A DNA stretch of 45,198 nt from Candidatus Thalassarchaeum sp. Its GTDB lineage: Archaea; Thermoplasmatota; Poseidoniia; Poseidoniales; Thalassarchaeaceae. The notes beneath the pieces are model-generated. The model was not told where the DNA came from. It saw nothing but the letters and a program-made list of their open reading frames with translations, and made no database searches. Below, piece after piece: positions 1 through 10,204 of the stretch. The position numbers and the translations under genes were made by a program. The DNA lies in contig JAKURM010000002.1 of NCBI GenBank assembly GCA_022449945.1, positions 22,214 to 67,411 on the forward strand, in the 5' to 3' direction. Position 1 is the first letter of the stretch. Every line of letters starts with the position of its first letter.

Positions 1-330
1 GTCGGTTCTGATGCACTACCTATAGACCAGCAACTGACCTTGGAGGTTGCTAGGATGATTAGGGAATTCTTCCTTCAGCAGAATGCATTCCATGATGTGG
101 ATACTTACAGTGATCTGAAATTGCAATACGATATGGCGAAGGCAATTCTGGCATTCCAGGAAGAGGCGAAGAAGGCCATAGCTGGGGGAGCCCAACTAGA
201 AGAAGTTGTGAACGTCCCTGCAAGGACTGACCTCATGAGAGGGAGGTTCGAGGATAGCTACGATGAAAGGATTGGCGAACTTGTTTCGGAGATGGGTAAG
301 CAAATATCGGCAAGCATGGAGGCCAATTGA
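1..330 (+). CDS. atpA: V/A-type ATP synthase subunit A, C-terminal fragment (5' truncated by window edge)
   Basis: Frame is open from base 1 (VGSDALPIDQQLTLEVARMIREFFLQQNAFHDVDTY...), typical A-subunit C-terminus; followed by subunits B and D. Confidence 0.9.
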   Translation, partial: VGSDALPIDQQLTLEVARMIREFFLQQNAFHDVDTYSDLKLQYDMAKAILAFQEEAKKAIAGGAQLEEVVNVPARTDLMRGRFEDSYDERIGELVSEMGKQISASMEAN

Positions 331-339
331 GGTGATACA

Positions 340-1725
340 ATGAGTGGAAAGGAATACAGAACAATTACTGATGTCAAGGGACCTCTGGTGTTCCTAAACA
401 AGACTGAGCCAGTGTCCTATGGAGAAATTGTGCAACTTAGGTTGAGCGATGGTTCAATGAAGAACGGGCAGGTTCTCGATACCTCGGACGATCAGGTTAT
501 CGTCCAAGTATTCGAGGGAACCGCTTCGGTCGACAGGCAGACCGGAGTGAAGTTCCTAGGGGACGTATTCAAGCTCCCCGTCAGCAAGGGACTAATCGGC
601 CGAATTCTGGACGGAGCAGGTAGGCCTAGGGACGGGGGGCCCGAGATAGTCGCCGACGAGATGGCTGACATCATCGGTGCAGCCATCAATCCCTATTCGA
701 GACAGAGTCCAGAGGCATTCATCCAAACAGGAATCTCGGCAATCGACGCCTGTACCTCCCTAGTAAGGGGGCAGAAGCTACCGATTTTCAGTGCAAGTGG
801 CCTTCCTCACAACGACATCGCTCTGCAGATTGCAAGGCAGGCCAAGCTTGTAGACAGCGACGACGATTTCGTCGTTGTGTTCTGCGCGATGGGGATAACG
901 GCAGAGGAGTACAACTTCTTCGTTCACGATCTAGAGCGAACAGGGGCCCTAGAGAACGCCGTTCTTTTCGTCAATCTAGCAGATGATCCGGCAGTTGAGC
1001 GGCTTATCACACCGAGGCTGGCCCTAACTGCAGCTGAGTACCTGGCATTCGAGCATGATTACCACGTTCTTGTAATCTATACTGACATGACGAACTACTG
1101 TGAGTCGTTGAGGCAGATTGGAGCAGCCCGAGAAGAGGTCCCAGGGAGGCGTGGATACCCCGGATACATGTACACTGACCTTGCGATGCTTTACGAAAGG
1201 GCAGGACTGGTTAAGGGGAAGAAAGGTTCAATCACACAATTCCCAATTCTAACGATGCCGGGTGATGACATCACGCATCCGATTCCAGATCTCTCAGGTT
1301 ACATCACAGAAGGCCAAATTGTCATCTCAAGAGAGCTTCACCAAAAGGGAATATACCCGCCGATTAACGTACTCCCATCCCTATCCAGGCTGATGAACGC
1401 GGGAATTGGGCCAGACAAGACTAGGGAAGACCACAAGTCCGTTTCTGACCAATTATACGCTGCATATGCCCAGGGAAGGGAGTTGCGGGGGCTGGTTGCA
1501 ATCGTTGGAGAGGACGCACTCAACGAAAGAGATCTGCAACTGCTGAAATTCTCAGACATCTTCGAGGATCAGTTCCTCAGGCAAAGCAGGGATGAGGACA
1601 GGTCAATCAAGGAAGGGACGCTCGATCTGGCATGGAACCTACTATCCAACATAGACACAAAATTCCTCGTTAGGCTGGACCAGAAATGGATCGATAAGTA
1701 CCACCCGAGCGAGAAGAAGAGCTAG
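340..1725 (+). CDS. atpB: V/A-type ATP synthase subunit B
   Basis: 461 aa; '[21 protein letters not shown]', '[18 protein letters not shown]', '[23 protein letters not shown]'; GAGGTGAT Shine-Dalgarno upstream. Confidence 0.97.
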   Translation: MSGKEYRTITDVKGPLVFLNKTEPVSYGEIVQLRLSDGSMKNGQVLDTSDDQVIVQVFEGTASVDRQTGVKFLGDVFKLPVSKGLIGRILDGAGRPRDGGPEIVADEMADIIGAAINPYSRQSPEAFIQTGISAIDACTSLVRGQKLPIFSASGLPHNDIALQIARQAKLVDSDDDFVVVFCAMGITAEEYNFFVHDLERTGALENAVLFVNLADDPAVERLITPRLALTAAEYLAFEHDYHVLVIYTDMTNYCESLRQIGAAREEVPGRRGYPGYMYTDLAMLYERAGLVKGKKGSITQFPILTMPGDDITHPIPDLSGYITEGQIVISRELHQKGIYPPINVLPSLSRLMNAGIGPDKTREDHKSVSDQLYAAYAQGRELRGLVAIVGEDALNERDLQLLKFSDIFEDQFLRQSRDEDRSIKEGTLDLAWNLLSNIDTKFLVRLDQKWIDKYHPSEKKS

Positions 1726-1748
1726 TTGACGTAATTGGAGAGGATTGA

Positions 1749-2366
1749 ATGGCACTCGACATCAAACCAACTAGGTCTGAGTTGATTAACCTAAAGAGGC
1801 GAATCAAGCAGACCTCGAGTGGCTACAACCTTCTCAAAATGAAGAGGGATGGGCTTTTTCACGAGTTCAGAACCCTTCTTTCAGAGATGATCGAGGCCCG
1901 TGAAGAGCTTGTTGTTACCTACAGAGAGGCACTCCAGGCGATCAACCTTGCATCTTCGATAGAAGGAGGGTTGTCCGTAAAGAGTGCTGCAATTGCCTCA
2001 TCCAAGCACCCTGAAGTGACTGTATCGAAGAGGAACATCATGGGAGTTGTGGTTCCACAGGTCGATGGTCAGAATCTGAAGTTATCCGCAGAAGACAGGG
2101 GCCTTGGCATGGTAGGTGGCTCCCCATACATCGATGAGGCTGCGGACTCGTACTCACTGCTCGTTGAGAAAGTGGTCAAGGCAGCCGAGATGGAAGCCAC
2201 ACTGAAGAGGCTTCTAGAAGAGATTGAAGCCACAAAGAGGAGGGTCAATGCCCTAGAATTCAAGGTTATTCCCGAGATGAAAGAGGCACAGACTTTCATT
2301 CAGCTAAGACTTGAAGAAATGGAGAGGGAGGAGACCTTCCGCCTTAAGAGATTCAAGAATAAGTGA
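1749..2366 (+). CDS. atpD: V/A-type ATP synthase subunit D
   Basis: 205 aa; 'PTRSELINLKRRIKQTSSGYNLLKMKRDGL' N-terminus, coiled-coil, operon position. Confidence 0.93.
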   Translation: MALDIKPTRSELINLKRRIKQTSSGYNLLKMKRDGLFHEFRTLLSEMIEAREELVVTYREALQAINLASSIEGGLSVKSAAIASSKHPEVTVSKRNIMGVVVPQVDGQNLKLSAEDRGLGMVGGSPYIDEAADSYSLLVEKVVKAAEMEATLKRLLEEIEATKRRVNALEFKVIPEMKEAQTFIQLRLEEMEREETFRLKRFKNK

Positions 2367-4843
2367 GCTATGACTGCCTGTCTATCGGAGCGAGGGGTCA
2401 AATCCGACAACCGGCAGGATGGGTTCGGGGCGGTCCAGTGGATTCTAGGGAAAGCATCGTTGTGGACTCAGAGACATGGGGTGCAATGGAGCTCTTTGAG
2501 GTAATATCTTCTCGATACTTCGAACTAGGAAATGAAGGCCCTATACCCCCTTCCTGGGAGGTTAATGGAAAGGACGGCAGTCTTCCAGGAGAGCAACTGG
2601 TTGTCCTGAACAGGCACCTTGCCCCTATGGGGATGGTCGGTACCCTGGAGGACTCTAACCCCCCGGTATTGTCGATCTCCAGCCTACCTAGTGGACAGGT
2701 AGTTCTGAGGAATTGGCAGCAGGCACTGGTCTGGATTGCAATGGCAGGACTCTTGACGATTATCGGAGCACAATGGGTGAGTCGTTATGGCCACGGAAGT
2801 AATCCACTGGGAGTCGGGACATGGGGCCAATCGGCCCTTTACTTCACCCTCCCGATGGTGGCATCTGTTATCGGTGCAAGCGTACTAAGGAAAAAGGTAG
2901 CCAGTAGTCTTGGAGTCGAAAGTGGCCACATCATCCCCATTGTCTTGCCAATCTCCACCTGGTGGCCATTTGGGATAATTGGAACACTAGGTCAGAGGCG
3001 TAGCGACCTAGTCCCGGTTCCTGACAGGAGGTCGCTAGGGATAATCGAGACAATTATTCCAATGGCCCTTTTCACCTTCGGTAGCATTCTAACCTTTGTC
3101 GGACTATTACTGACGCCAGAGGATCCTCCAGAGCTTGATGGGGCCCCGGTAGTTTTCCAGACCAGCTTGCTAGTGGAGGCGGTATCGGAGACTTGGCTAG
3201 GCCAGGGACTTGGGCTCAGACTCCAATGGTTGCACCCAACAGGAATTGCCGGGATAGGGCTATCGATTATTGGATGGGGCCTGATACTACCCATTCCCGG
3301 CTTCCCCGGAGATCGGGCGATGCACGCGATCGTTGGTCCATCCAAAATGAGAGAGGGAAGCTTCCAGACGTCGATTTTCGTTGCATTCCTTGGCATTCTC
3401 GTGATAGTCTTCGCCACTTCGGACTACTCCCCCTGGATTTTCCTAGCTGCCATAGGGGTGTGGCAGAGGTTCTATCCAGACAGCATTCCGCATCCGATAG
3501 TGCTCGACGAGCACTCTGGCCTAGATGAGAGGAATAGTGCAAGAATAACCTCTGTTGTATTGATAATTCTCATTGCCGGGTTCCCAGGAGCGACGCCTTC
3601 CCTAGAGCTAGATGGCTACGACGCTGGGCTTTCGACAGAAGAATGGCCAGGAGAGTTGGAAATTGCGCCTGGGACCTCGGTAGAATTCGAGCTCGGACTG
3701 GAGCCAATGGGAGTGATGCCGATTTCAGGATGGCTACAATTCAGAGTAGAGGGAGCAGAATCCGAACTATGGTCCATATCCCCTTCGTGCCCCGAAGAAT
3801 CGGGAATTTGCGAATTCGAAGACGTGACACAATCCAACACAGATTCCGTAAGCATTTTCCTGGGGGCACCTGATGGGGAAATCTCCCCACACACGCTCAG
3901 GATATTGATTGACGTCCAAGGCAAAGAGTCTGAGCACGAAATCAAACTTTTCAACTCGAGCACTGAAGGACCGGAGATTCCGCTTTGGGAAATGACGGAG
4001 GATTCGGGTAGTACGATAATCTGTACTTCCCTAACAATATCTGATGAGGGTGGTAACGTTAGCTCCGATGATCCGTACTGGTACTTCGCCAACTCAACCG
4101 AGCTTAGCGAGGGGAGCAACGAGGTTTGCATGACTGGCCATCCTGGGGCCTTGCATTTCGCGGTAAAACAGGACCATCTAGGTAGGGTCTTCGGCCCCAG
4201 GATTGTGATCGAACAGGGTAACTCTACCATGGGCCCATGGGAGTTTCCAATAGGGGGCACTGGGGAAACTCTGCTAGTCTACGATGGCAGATGGGAAGTT
4301 CCAACTAGCTTCGCAGAAAGTGGGAGTCTGCTGTATCACGCGGATTCGGGTAGTCCTTTCTGTCCATCGAACAGCGTGGCCCAGGAGGTGGATACCGATG
4401 CTTCGAACTGGAGCGTCAACATGGATGATTACTCGGCAATAAGGCTAACAGGTGAATTTGGGGGAAGTGGTTTCTTGCAGATAGATGCTGCAGGTTGGCT
4501 GACAGTGTGCTCAGAGTCAAGAATATTGGAATCGTACAACCTAATCGAAGGTGTTGATGTAATATTCCCAAGCAGAATTGCCTTGGAGGGGGGCATGGCC
4601 TCGTTCCAAGTAAACAATAGGGGGGAGGAGGCACTCCCAGTTACTTTAGAGTGGTTCGGGAATTCCCCAGAGAGCGGAATATGGAACATCTCAAAGCCCG
4701 AAACGATCGGTCCGGGAGAAGAGGGCGACTTCGAAATTGAGGCAACGGGGGATTTGCCACTAGAAAGATCGGTCTGGGTAGCTGTCGATTCGACGGGGAT
4801 TGTCGTACACCTATCTGCAAGGTGCCCATTGGATGGTTGCTAA
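2363..4843 (+). CDS. Uncharacterized multi-pass membrane protein with large extracytoplasmic C-terminal region
   Basis: 826 aa; several hydrophobic segments in N-half, then long acidic Ser/Gly-rich domain; GTG start overlaps atpD stop by 4 nt (true start may be internal). Confidence 0.7.
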   Translation: MSYDCLSIGARGQIRQPAGWVRGGPVDSRESIVVDSETWGAMELFEVISSRYFELGNEGPIPPSWEVNGKDGSLPGEQLVVLNRHLAPMGMVGTLEDSNPPVLSISSLPSGQVVLRNWQQALVWIAMAGLLTIIGAQWVSRYGHGSNPLGVGTWGQSALYFTLPMVASVIGASVLRKKVASSLGVESGHIIPIVLPISTWWPFGIIGTLGQRRSDLVPVPDRRSLGIIETIIPMALFTFGSILTFVGLLLTPEDPPELDGAPVVFQTSLLVEAVSETWLGQGLGLRLQWLHPTGIAGIGLSIIGWGLILPIPGFPGDRAMHAIVGPSKMREGSFQTSIFVAFLGILVIVFATSDYSPWIFLAAIGVWQRFYPDSIPHPIVLDEHSGLDERNSARITSVVLIILIAGFPGATPSLELDGYDAGLSTEEWPGELEIAPGTSVEFELGLEPMGVMPISGWLQFRVEGAESELWSISPSCPEESGICEFEDVTQSNTDSVSIFLGAPDGEISPHTLRILIDVQGKESEHEIKLFNSSTEGPEIPLWEMTEDSGSTIICTSLTISDEGGNVSSDDPYWYFANSTELSEGSNEVCMTGHPGALHFAVKQDHLGRVFGPRIVIEQGNSTMGPWEFPIGGTGETLLVYDGRWEVPTSFAESGSLLYHADSGSPFCPSNSVAQEVDTDASNWSVNMDDYSAIRLTGEFGGSGFLQIDAAGWLTVCSESRILESYNLIEGVDVIFPSRIALEGGMASFQVNNRGEEALPVTLEWFGNSPESGIWNISKPETIGPGEEGDFEIEATGDLPLERSVWVAVDSTGIVVHLSARCPLDGC

Positions 4844-5794
4844 ATGAGGATAGCCGTACTTGGAGTTGGGTCGGTAGGGGGCATTTTAGTTGGCTCATTG
4901 GCGGACACAGATGCACACATCCTATGTGTCTCTAGGGGGCAGACAGCAGCAACTCTGGAGTCGGGCCTCGTATTGAAAACCCCAGAAGGGGCGGTAGAGA
5001 TGATCCCCAATGGGAGGTTTGCCCTTCACGACAGCGAGAAGGGGCCCGTACCCGGATCTGAGATGGGCTCATACGATGTAGCGATTATCGCTGGAAAGGC
5101 ATCTTCGACACCCATTCTGGCTTCGATAGCGAAGGACTTGCTATCGCCAGATGGCGTAGCGATGAGCATTCAGAATGGACTGGGTCACGCCGAGAATATT
5201 GCTCACGTTGTCGGAAGAGGGAGGATCCTAGCTGGCTCAACGACTCATTCGGCATGGAGGGAGGGCGGTGGAACAGTAAACTGGTCAGGAAGAGGTTCGA
5301 TTAGCATGGGGAAATTGGATGGTTCTGAGCCATCTGGTACCGCTTCTTCCCTACTCGGATACTTGGAAGATTCTAGACTGAACCCAAATTGGTCTTCCAA
5401 CATAGAAGGCGTGATTTGGATGAAGTTACTGATCAACGTTGCAATTAATCCGGTTTGTGCGATTGCAGGAGTCAGGAACGGCGCATTGTCTGAGGTTCCT
5501 GAACTCTGGGAACAGGCATTGGAGGCAATGAAGGAGGCAGAGGAGGTAGCTATTGCCTCGGGCGTAGAGCTAGGGGATTTTGAGCCGGAGAGCTTTCTTC
5601 GAAAGGTGGTTCTAGCGACATCTGGAAATAGAGTTTCGATGCTGCAAGACCTGATGGCGGGAAGGAAGACGGAGGTCGAGGTCCTGTGCGGGGCAGTGGC
5701 CTCCAGAGGCGAGGAACTAGGGATTCCCACTCCTAGAAACGAGATGCTGCTCGCCCTAGTAAGGGGAATCGAGATGTCGCAGCACTTCGACTAG
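4844..5794 (+). CDS. panE: 2-dehydropantoate 2-reductase (ketopantoate reductase family)
   Basis: N-terminal 'MRIAVLGVGSVGGILVGSL' Rossmann motif; 'SIQNGLGHAENI', 'WMKLLINVAINPVCAI' typical of PanE/ApbA. Confidence 0.88.
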   Translation: MRIAVLGVGSVGGILVGSLADTDAHILCVSRGQTAATLESGLVLKTPEGAVEMIPNGRFALHDSEKGPVPGSEMGSYDVAIIAGKASSTPILASIAKDLLSPDGVAMSIQNGLGHAENIAHVVGRGRILAGSTTHSAWREGGGTVNWSGRGSISMGKLDGSEPSGTASSLLGYLEDSRLNPNWSSNIEGVIWMKLLINVAINPVCAIAGVRNGALSEVPELWEQALEAMKEAEEVAIASGVELGDFEPESFLRKVVLATSGNRVSMLQDLMAGRKTEVEVLCGAVASRGEELGIPTPRNEMLLALVRGIEMSQHFD

Positions 5795-6456
5795 CCATCA
5801 GTGTACAGGAATGCATAGGATGCCGCACAACCTCCGAGAAGTTGGGGTGCCAAGTGGAGCCACATGTCGGCATAGGCCATCTTCCCCGCGATGGAAAGGG
5901 AGAGGGTTACTGCAGGGTTGAACGAAGCAAGGGATATTGTTCCCACGGTCAGGGCCCCGGCAAGGACGACAGAAGCGATGGCAGCCCCATAGTATCCATT
6001 TCCCTCAGTGGATTCGGAAGTAGCAACGTTCAGTATGACGTAAACCAATGCGAAAGTGAATAGGAGCTCAGACACCAATATCGGGATGGTCTGGTCCGAG
6101 TGAGGGTCGAACATATGCATGGTGAACTCGTCAGCCATTGGGCCGGAGATGATCAGGTTGGCAGTGACGAGTGCGGCAATCGCGCCTGCTGCCATCTGGG
6201 AAAGAATGTAAGGGATCAGGTCGGACTTATCGCAAGCACCCCTGATCCATATCGAAATGGTCACTGCGGGGTTGTAGTGTGCCCCCGAGATGTGCCCTCC
6301 TGCGTAAATCATGACCATTAGGGTCCCGGCTATCGCGAAGGGGGCAAGATCCCCAGCCACCCCGAAGGCGGCTGCCGTGCAGATGGTCAAGCACAGGAAG
6401 AAGGTCCCAATGAACTCGGTGATTATTTTGGCATTCATCTCGTTGTTGTCCGACAT
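5791..6456 (-). CDS. MIP/aquaporin family channel
   Basis: Two NPA boxes: 'GAHYNPAVTISIW' and 'ASFNPAVTLSLS'; six hydrophobic segments. Confidence 0.92.
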   Translation of the reverse strand: MSDNNEMNAKIITEFIGTFFLCLTICTAAAFGVAGDLAPFAIAGTLMVMIYAGGHISGAHYNPAVTISIWIRGACDKSDLIPYILSQMAAGAIAALVTANLIISGPMADEFTMHMFDPHSDQTIPILVSELLFTFALVYVILNVATSESTEGNGYYGAAIASVVLAGALTVGTISLASFNPAVTLSLSIAGKMAYADMWLHLAPQLLGGCAASYAFLYTDG

Positions 6457-6482
6457 GGAACAGATTCAGCCTAGGACGTCCA

Positions 6483-7376
6483 TCAACGTTGGCAGTGCGA
6501 GCAGAAGAAGGTCGAGCGGTTAGACTGCACGATTCTCTTCACCACCCCCTCGCAACCCTCTCTGAGGCAAGGCATCCCCTCCCTGCCGTAAACGAGGAAG
6601 TTGTGTACGAAGTACCCCATCGCTTCATCGCCGTCGACTCCCCGAAAATCCTGCAATGTGGAGCCCCCGGCGTCTATTGCTTCTGTTATGACGTCATGAG
6701 TTGCACCCGTAATCCTAACTATTCTATCAGTGATTCCCGATTTTCCTGCTATGCTATTTGCCGTTCTACGAGGGGAAACCATTGCCCGATGTAGAATCTC
6801 GCAGACGTAAATATTGCCTAGTCCTGCCACAATCCTCTGGTCTAGCAGAGCGTTCTTGATTGGCGATCTACGACCCCTGAGCCTCGAAGCCAATTCCTCG
6901 GGAGTCAAGTGATTGGGTGTCGGCTCCGGCCCTATGTCACACAGCAACCTGTGACTTCCCTCTTCCTTCGTAGGGAAGCAATCCATGAACCCAAACCTAC
7001 GATGGTCTGAGTAAACTGCTCTATTTCCATCATCCAAGTGAATAATTACCCAATCATGAGGTCCATCCCCACTGCCAACTGGGGCTCCGTTTGCAAACCT
7101 TCCCGGGCGACTCCGTATGTCGTCTCCGATAAGGGTCCACCTTCCACTCATCCCCAGGTGGCATAGCCATGTGAGTCCTTCCTCTAATCGAATTAGGAGG
7201 TACTTCGCGCGTCTATCTACGGACAATATCGTCCTTTCTCTCAGATTTGTTTCAAAATCCATGGGAAACGGGAACCTGAGATCTTTACGGCGGAGTTCGA
7301 CCTCCACAATCTGCCGGCCGAGGATGTGCCTCTCGAGACCAAGGCGGACAGTCTCAACTTCAGGCAATTCCGGCAC
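6483..7376 (-). CDS. mutM: Formamidopyrimidine-DNA glycosylase (Fpg/MutM)
   Basis: PELPEVETVRLGLERH N-terminus after GTG at 7376-7374; C-terminal zinc finger 'REGCEGVVKRIVQSNRSTFFCSHCQR'. The ORF track start at 7421 adds 15 residues before the catalytic Pro. Confidence 0.93.
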   Translation of the reverse strand: MPELPEVETVRLGLERHILGRQIVEVELRRKDLRFPFPMDFETNLRERTILSVDRRAKYLLIRLEEGLTWLCHLGMSGRWTLIGDDIRSRPGRFANGAPVGSGDGPHDWVIIHLDDGNRAVYSDHRRFGFMDCFPTKEEGSHRLLCDIGPEPTPNHLTPEELASRLRGRRSPIKNALLDQRIVAGLGNIYVCEILHRAMVSPRRTANSIAGKSGITDRIVRITGATHDVITEAIDAGGSTLQDFRGVDGDEAMGYFVHNFLVYGREGMPCLREGCEGVVKRIVQSNRSTFFCSHCQR

Positions 7377-7458
7377 GAGTTCGGAGAGGTGGGGCTGGGT
7401 CATTACTTTTCGTAAATCCAAGCGATATCGTTATCTGAAATGCCTCTGAAGGAACGCC

Positions 7459-7902
7459 ATGGAGGAGGATGCGCCACAGGAAGAAGTGCCGGACTGGGTT
7501 GTTGAAGATGGCGGTTCCGAAGAGCCAACCAGTACAACAATCCTGGAAGGTTCGGCGACTTCTTCCCCCGTGGAGAAGGAGAAGTTCTTCGTTCAGGCTG
7601 GCCAGCAGGGAGCTGGGGGCATACCTACTACCAACGCTGCGATAGCGTTGGCACTTGGGATAGTGGGGCTTTTCCTGATGTTCTTCACTTGGATTTTCGG
7701 AATCTGCTCGAGCATTCCCGGAGTGGTCCTTGCACATGGTGCCATCAATGCAATAGCACAACACCCAGGCCATCCGGACCAAGGAATTGCCAAGGCCGCC
7801 TTGGTGATCAACTGGATCGTTATCGGGCTGACTTTGATAAGCATCGTCGGAGTTGGCATATTGGTCGCTATTATTGGCTGGGAACTCAGCACTTGGGCCT
7901 AG
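7459..7902 (+). CDS. DUF4190-like small membrane protein
   Basis: 147 aa; 'NAAIALALGIVGLFLMFFTWIFGICSSIPGVVLAHGAINAI' plus second TM. Confidence 0.7.
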   Translation: MEEDAPQEEVPDWVVEDGGSEEPTSTTILEGSATSSPVEKEKFFVQAGQQGAGGIPTTNAAIALALGIVGLFLMFFTWIFGICSSIPGVVLAHGAINAIAQHPGHPDQGIAKAALVINWIVIGLTLISIVGVGILVAIIGWELSTWA

Positions 7903-7916
7903 CATTTGATTTCACA

Positions 7917-8618
7917 TCAAGGCAGAGTGCAGCAGAACGCTACGTGCTGTTCCTCTAGCCCAGAGAGGTCTATTCTTTCCATTAGCACTAGCCTGGAGTC
8001 ATTCAGAATCCTCTCGGCCTTGGCGAATCTTGAGTTATCGTCTCCGTCGGAATACCTCTCGCTAGCAGCCTTTAGACTCAATATGGCGATTCCCCCCTTG
8101 TCTAGGAATGCGGAAGTCATCCTAACGAAGGTCACAGCCTGGTCCGCGATGCTAAGATCCTGGTGCATCCACTGTGCCTTTGACCTCATGAATGGCGCAA
8201 CTTCGGGGGGACTCCTAGCATCCCCGAGAACTGGGACCAAGCCCTTTCTCTTCTGGGATAGGGAAACTAGGTCTCGAGTCATTCTGGGGGATATCTCAAC
8301 CGCAACAACTTGTCCTCCGTGATGGTTGTCAGCCCCACAGACCACATCGTGGATGTGACTAACTGTACCCCCACTAGATGCACCTAGGTACAAGCAAGTC
8401 GAACCGGGAACAGGTAGTATTTCCGAAGGTTCCCTTTTCGTCCTTAGTAATGCGGCGGCGACCTTGGACTTGCTTGGATCCCATCTCCGCCACTCGATCC
8501 GTCCATCCCTCTTCCTCCTCTCGCCCCTGACGGAGACTCCTTTCACGGCATTCCTAGTCCACAGCCCCCTGCCTTCTCTCTTCACTCCCCATCCCATGGG
8601 GGTTGCCTTCCGAGGCAC
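7917..8618 (-). CDS. flpA: Fibrillarin-like rRNA/tRNA 2'-O-methyltransferase
   Basis: 'RRWDPSKSKVAAALL', 'CLYLGASSGGTVSHIHDVV', 'VVAVEISPRMTRDL'; adjacent to Nop5. Confidence 0.93.
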   Translation of the reverse strand: MPRKATPMGWGVKREGRGLWTRNAVKGVSVRGERRKRDGRIEWRRWDPSKSKVAAALLRTKREPSEILPVPGSTCLYLGASSGGTVSHIHDVVCGADNHHGGQVVAVEISPRMTRDLVSLSQKRKGLVPVLGDARSPPEVAPFMRSKAQWMHQDLSIADQAVTFVRMTSAFLDKGGIAILSLKAASERYSDGDDNSRFAKAERILNDSRLVLMERIDLSGLEEQHVAFCCTLP

Positions 8619-8622
8619 CGTG

Positions 8623-9711
8623 TCACCTCCCCTTGGGGGGACGGGGGAACCTTGATTTGATTGCCTCGACCTCTCGATTTATCTCTTCGATTATTACGGG
8701 CCCCCATGGTTCCCCTCCGAAATGATCCACCCTTACTGCTATGCTAGCCTTACCGGCTAGGAACCGGGCAATCTTACCCCTTACCCACCGGGGGGAACGG
8801 CTAACTTGGGGCATTGAGAAAAGAACTGCTCCGTGCTTCGGAGGAGGAGCGCCTCGCCTATGGGCGGACATAGCTGCGTGGGCACCGAGTACCTGGAGTG
8901 ACCCAGAAGGCATTCTAGCAAGCCTCTCCCTTCCTCCAGCCAGAACGACAAGCTTAGCAGCAGAGATGGGTCCCATTAAAGCCCCTAAAGATGGTAAATA
9001 TGTTGCCGCTATCTCGCGAATTGAGGTCTCATGACCAAGCAGGATTTGCGAGGAGTTGGTGACTCCGGTTGCCAGAGACTTCAATGCCAGCCACTCAGAA
9101 TCTCCTGGCAAGTGTACGGGTTCGCTGACCCCGAGAATCTTGGCTGCTTCCACGATGGACTCAGAATCAGAAATCGCTTGTGGAATCTGGTGCCTCTGCA
9201 CATCCAGGTCGGCCTCGGTGATGAATAGGCCGGCCCACTCGACACAACGTGCCTCAGAGGTCGTCCACGATGAACGCAACTCCATTGCAGATGAGACCAC
9301 CATGTCCAATCGGCGGTCGATGTCACCCGAAGCATTAGCGATCCCTCTCTTTGCCAGTAGTTCCGAAGCACCTTGAAGCAACTGTTCGTCTGTCTCATCC
9401 ATTGGTGGCCAAGATGGGTCGGAAACCGATGCCATTTGGTCTGGAATTGCATCGGGGAATCTGGCCAGTAGCTCTTTCACTTCCTTCAAGTGCCTACCCT
9501 CCTGGATTTTTTGCAGCCTATCTGCTATGCTAGAGTGAGACCTTCGGGCATCCCACACTATCTCATCCACTACATGGCCAGCCTCATCGACAACCCGCGC
9601 AAGCCTCCAGTCATAGTGAATCCTCACGTACTCCCGAAGTGGGTTTACGGCTTGAACGGTGCGGAAGGTGGACTTTTCCGTAACGAATAGTTGAATAGTC
9701 GGCAGGTCCAC
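8623..9711 (-). CDS. nop5: Nop5/Nop56-family C/D box sRNP protein
   Basis: NOP domain 'GHETSIREIAATYLPSLGALMGPISAAKLVVLAGGRERLARMPSGSLQVLGA'; likely GTG start at 9711 rather than 9783, which would overlap tfs. Confidence 0.88.
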   Translation of the reverse strand: MDLPTIQLFVTEKSTFRTVQAVNPLREYVRIHYDWRLARVVDEAGHVVDEIVWDARRSHSSIADRLQKIQEGRHLKEVKELLARFPDAIPDQMASVSDPSWPPMDETDEQLLQGASELLAKRGIANASGDIDRRLDMVVSSAMELRSSWTTSEARCVEWAGLFITEADLDVQRHQIPQAISDSESIVEAAKILGVSEPVHLPGDSEWLALKSLATGVTNSSQILLGHETSIREIAATYLPSLGALMGPISAAKLVVLAGGRERLARMPSGSLQVLGAHAAMSAHRRGAPPPKHGAVLFSMPQVSRSPRWVRGKIARFLAGKASIAVRVDHFGGEPWGPVIIEEINREVEAIKSRFPRPPKGR

Positions 9712-9752
9712 CGTGACTCGGTTAGCGCTAATGCGGCAATGGACGTGAAAGC

Positions 9753-10133
9753 ATGTTTTGTCCCGAGTGTGGTTCTCTGTCATATCCCGATAGCAAGGGT
9801 TGGATCAAGTGCCCGGACTACAAATGCGGTTACGAGGGACCGCTTTCGGGAACGGATGGGAAAGGATCTGAGTTCACAGACCCAATGACCGGAGAGACAA
9901 TAGATCTCTCTAAGGCGAGAGCGACCACGGACTCAAAATCCCTGAAGCACCTGACTGAGGTAGTCGAAGAAGAAGGCCCGAGAGGGACCTTGCGAGTAGG
10001 CGACTACATCTGTCCGAAGTGCGATGCCAACAGGACTTTCGTTGAGCTCCGCCAAACCAGGTCATCAGATGAGCCGGAAACAAAGATCTGCACATGCGAG
10101 ACTTGCGGGCACAGATGGAGGGAATATCAGTAA
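9753..10133 (+). CDS. tfs: Transcription factor S (TFIIS-like / RNAP subunit M family)
   Basis: N-terminal 'MFCPECGSLSYP' zinc ribbon and C-terminal 'CPKCDANRTFVELRQTRSSDEPETKICTCETCGHRWREY' with acidic DE tip. Confidence 0.95.
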   Translation: MFCPECGSLSYPDSKGWIKCPDYKCGYEGPLSGTDGKGSEFTDPMTGETIDLSKARATTDSKSLKHLTEVVEEEGPRGTLRVGDYICPKCDANRTFVELRQTRSSDEPETKICTCETCGHRWREYQ

Positions 10134-10204
10134 TTTCCCTTCGATAACCGTCCAATAAGCATCAAGAGCCTTCAATTATCGACAGGAGTGGTAGAGGGGT
10201 TGCG

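Noticed and set aside
2992-4916. Antisense ORFs opposite the 826-aa membrane protein (e.g. 3616-4260 minus, 2992-3417 minus)
   Set aside because: Shadow ORFs of a coding strand; low-complexity Ser/Pro translations typical of antisense reads
9690-9783. N-terminal extension of Nop5 to 9783 overlapping the tfs start
   Set aside because: Extension 'MTENHTRDKTCFHVHCRISANRVT' does not look like Nop5; GTG at 9711 gives a clean divergent promoter gap
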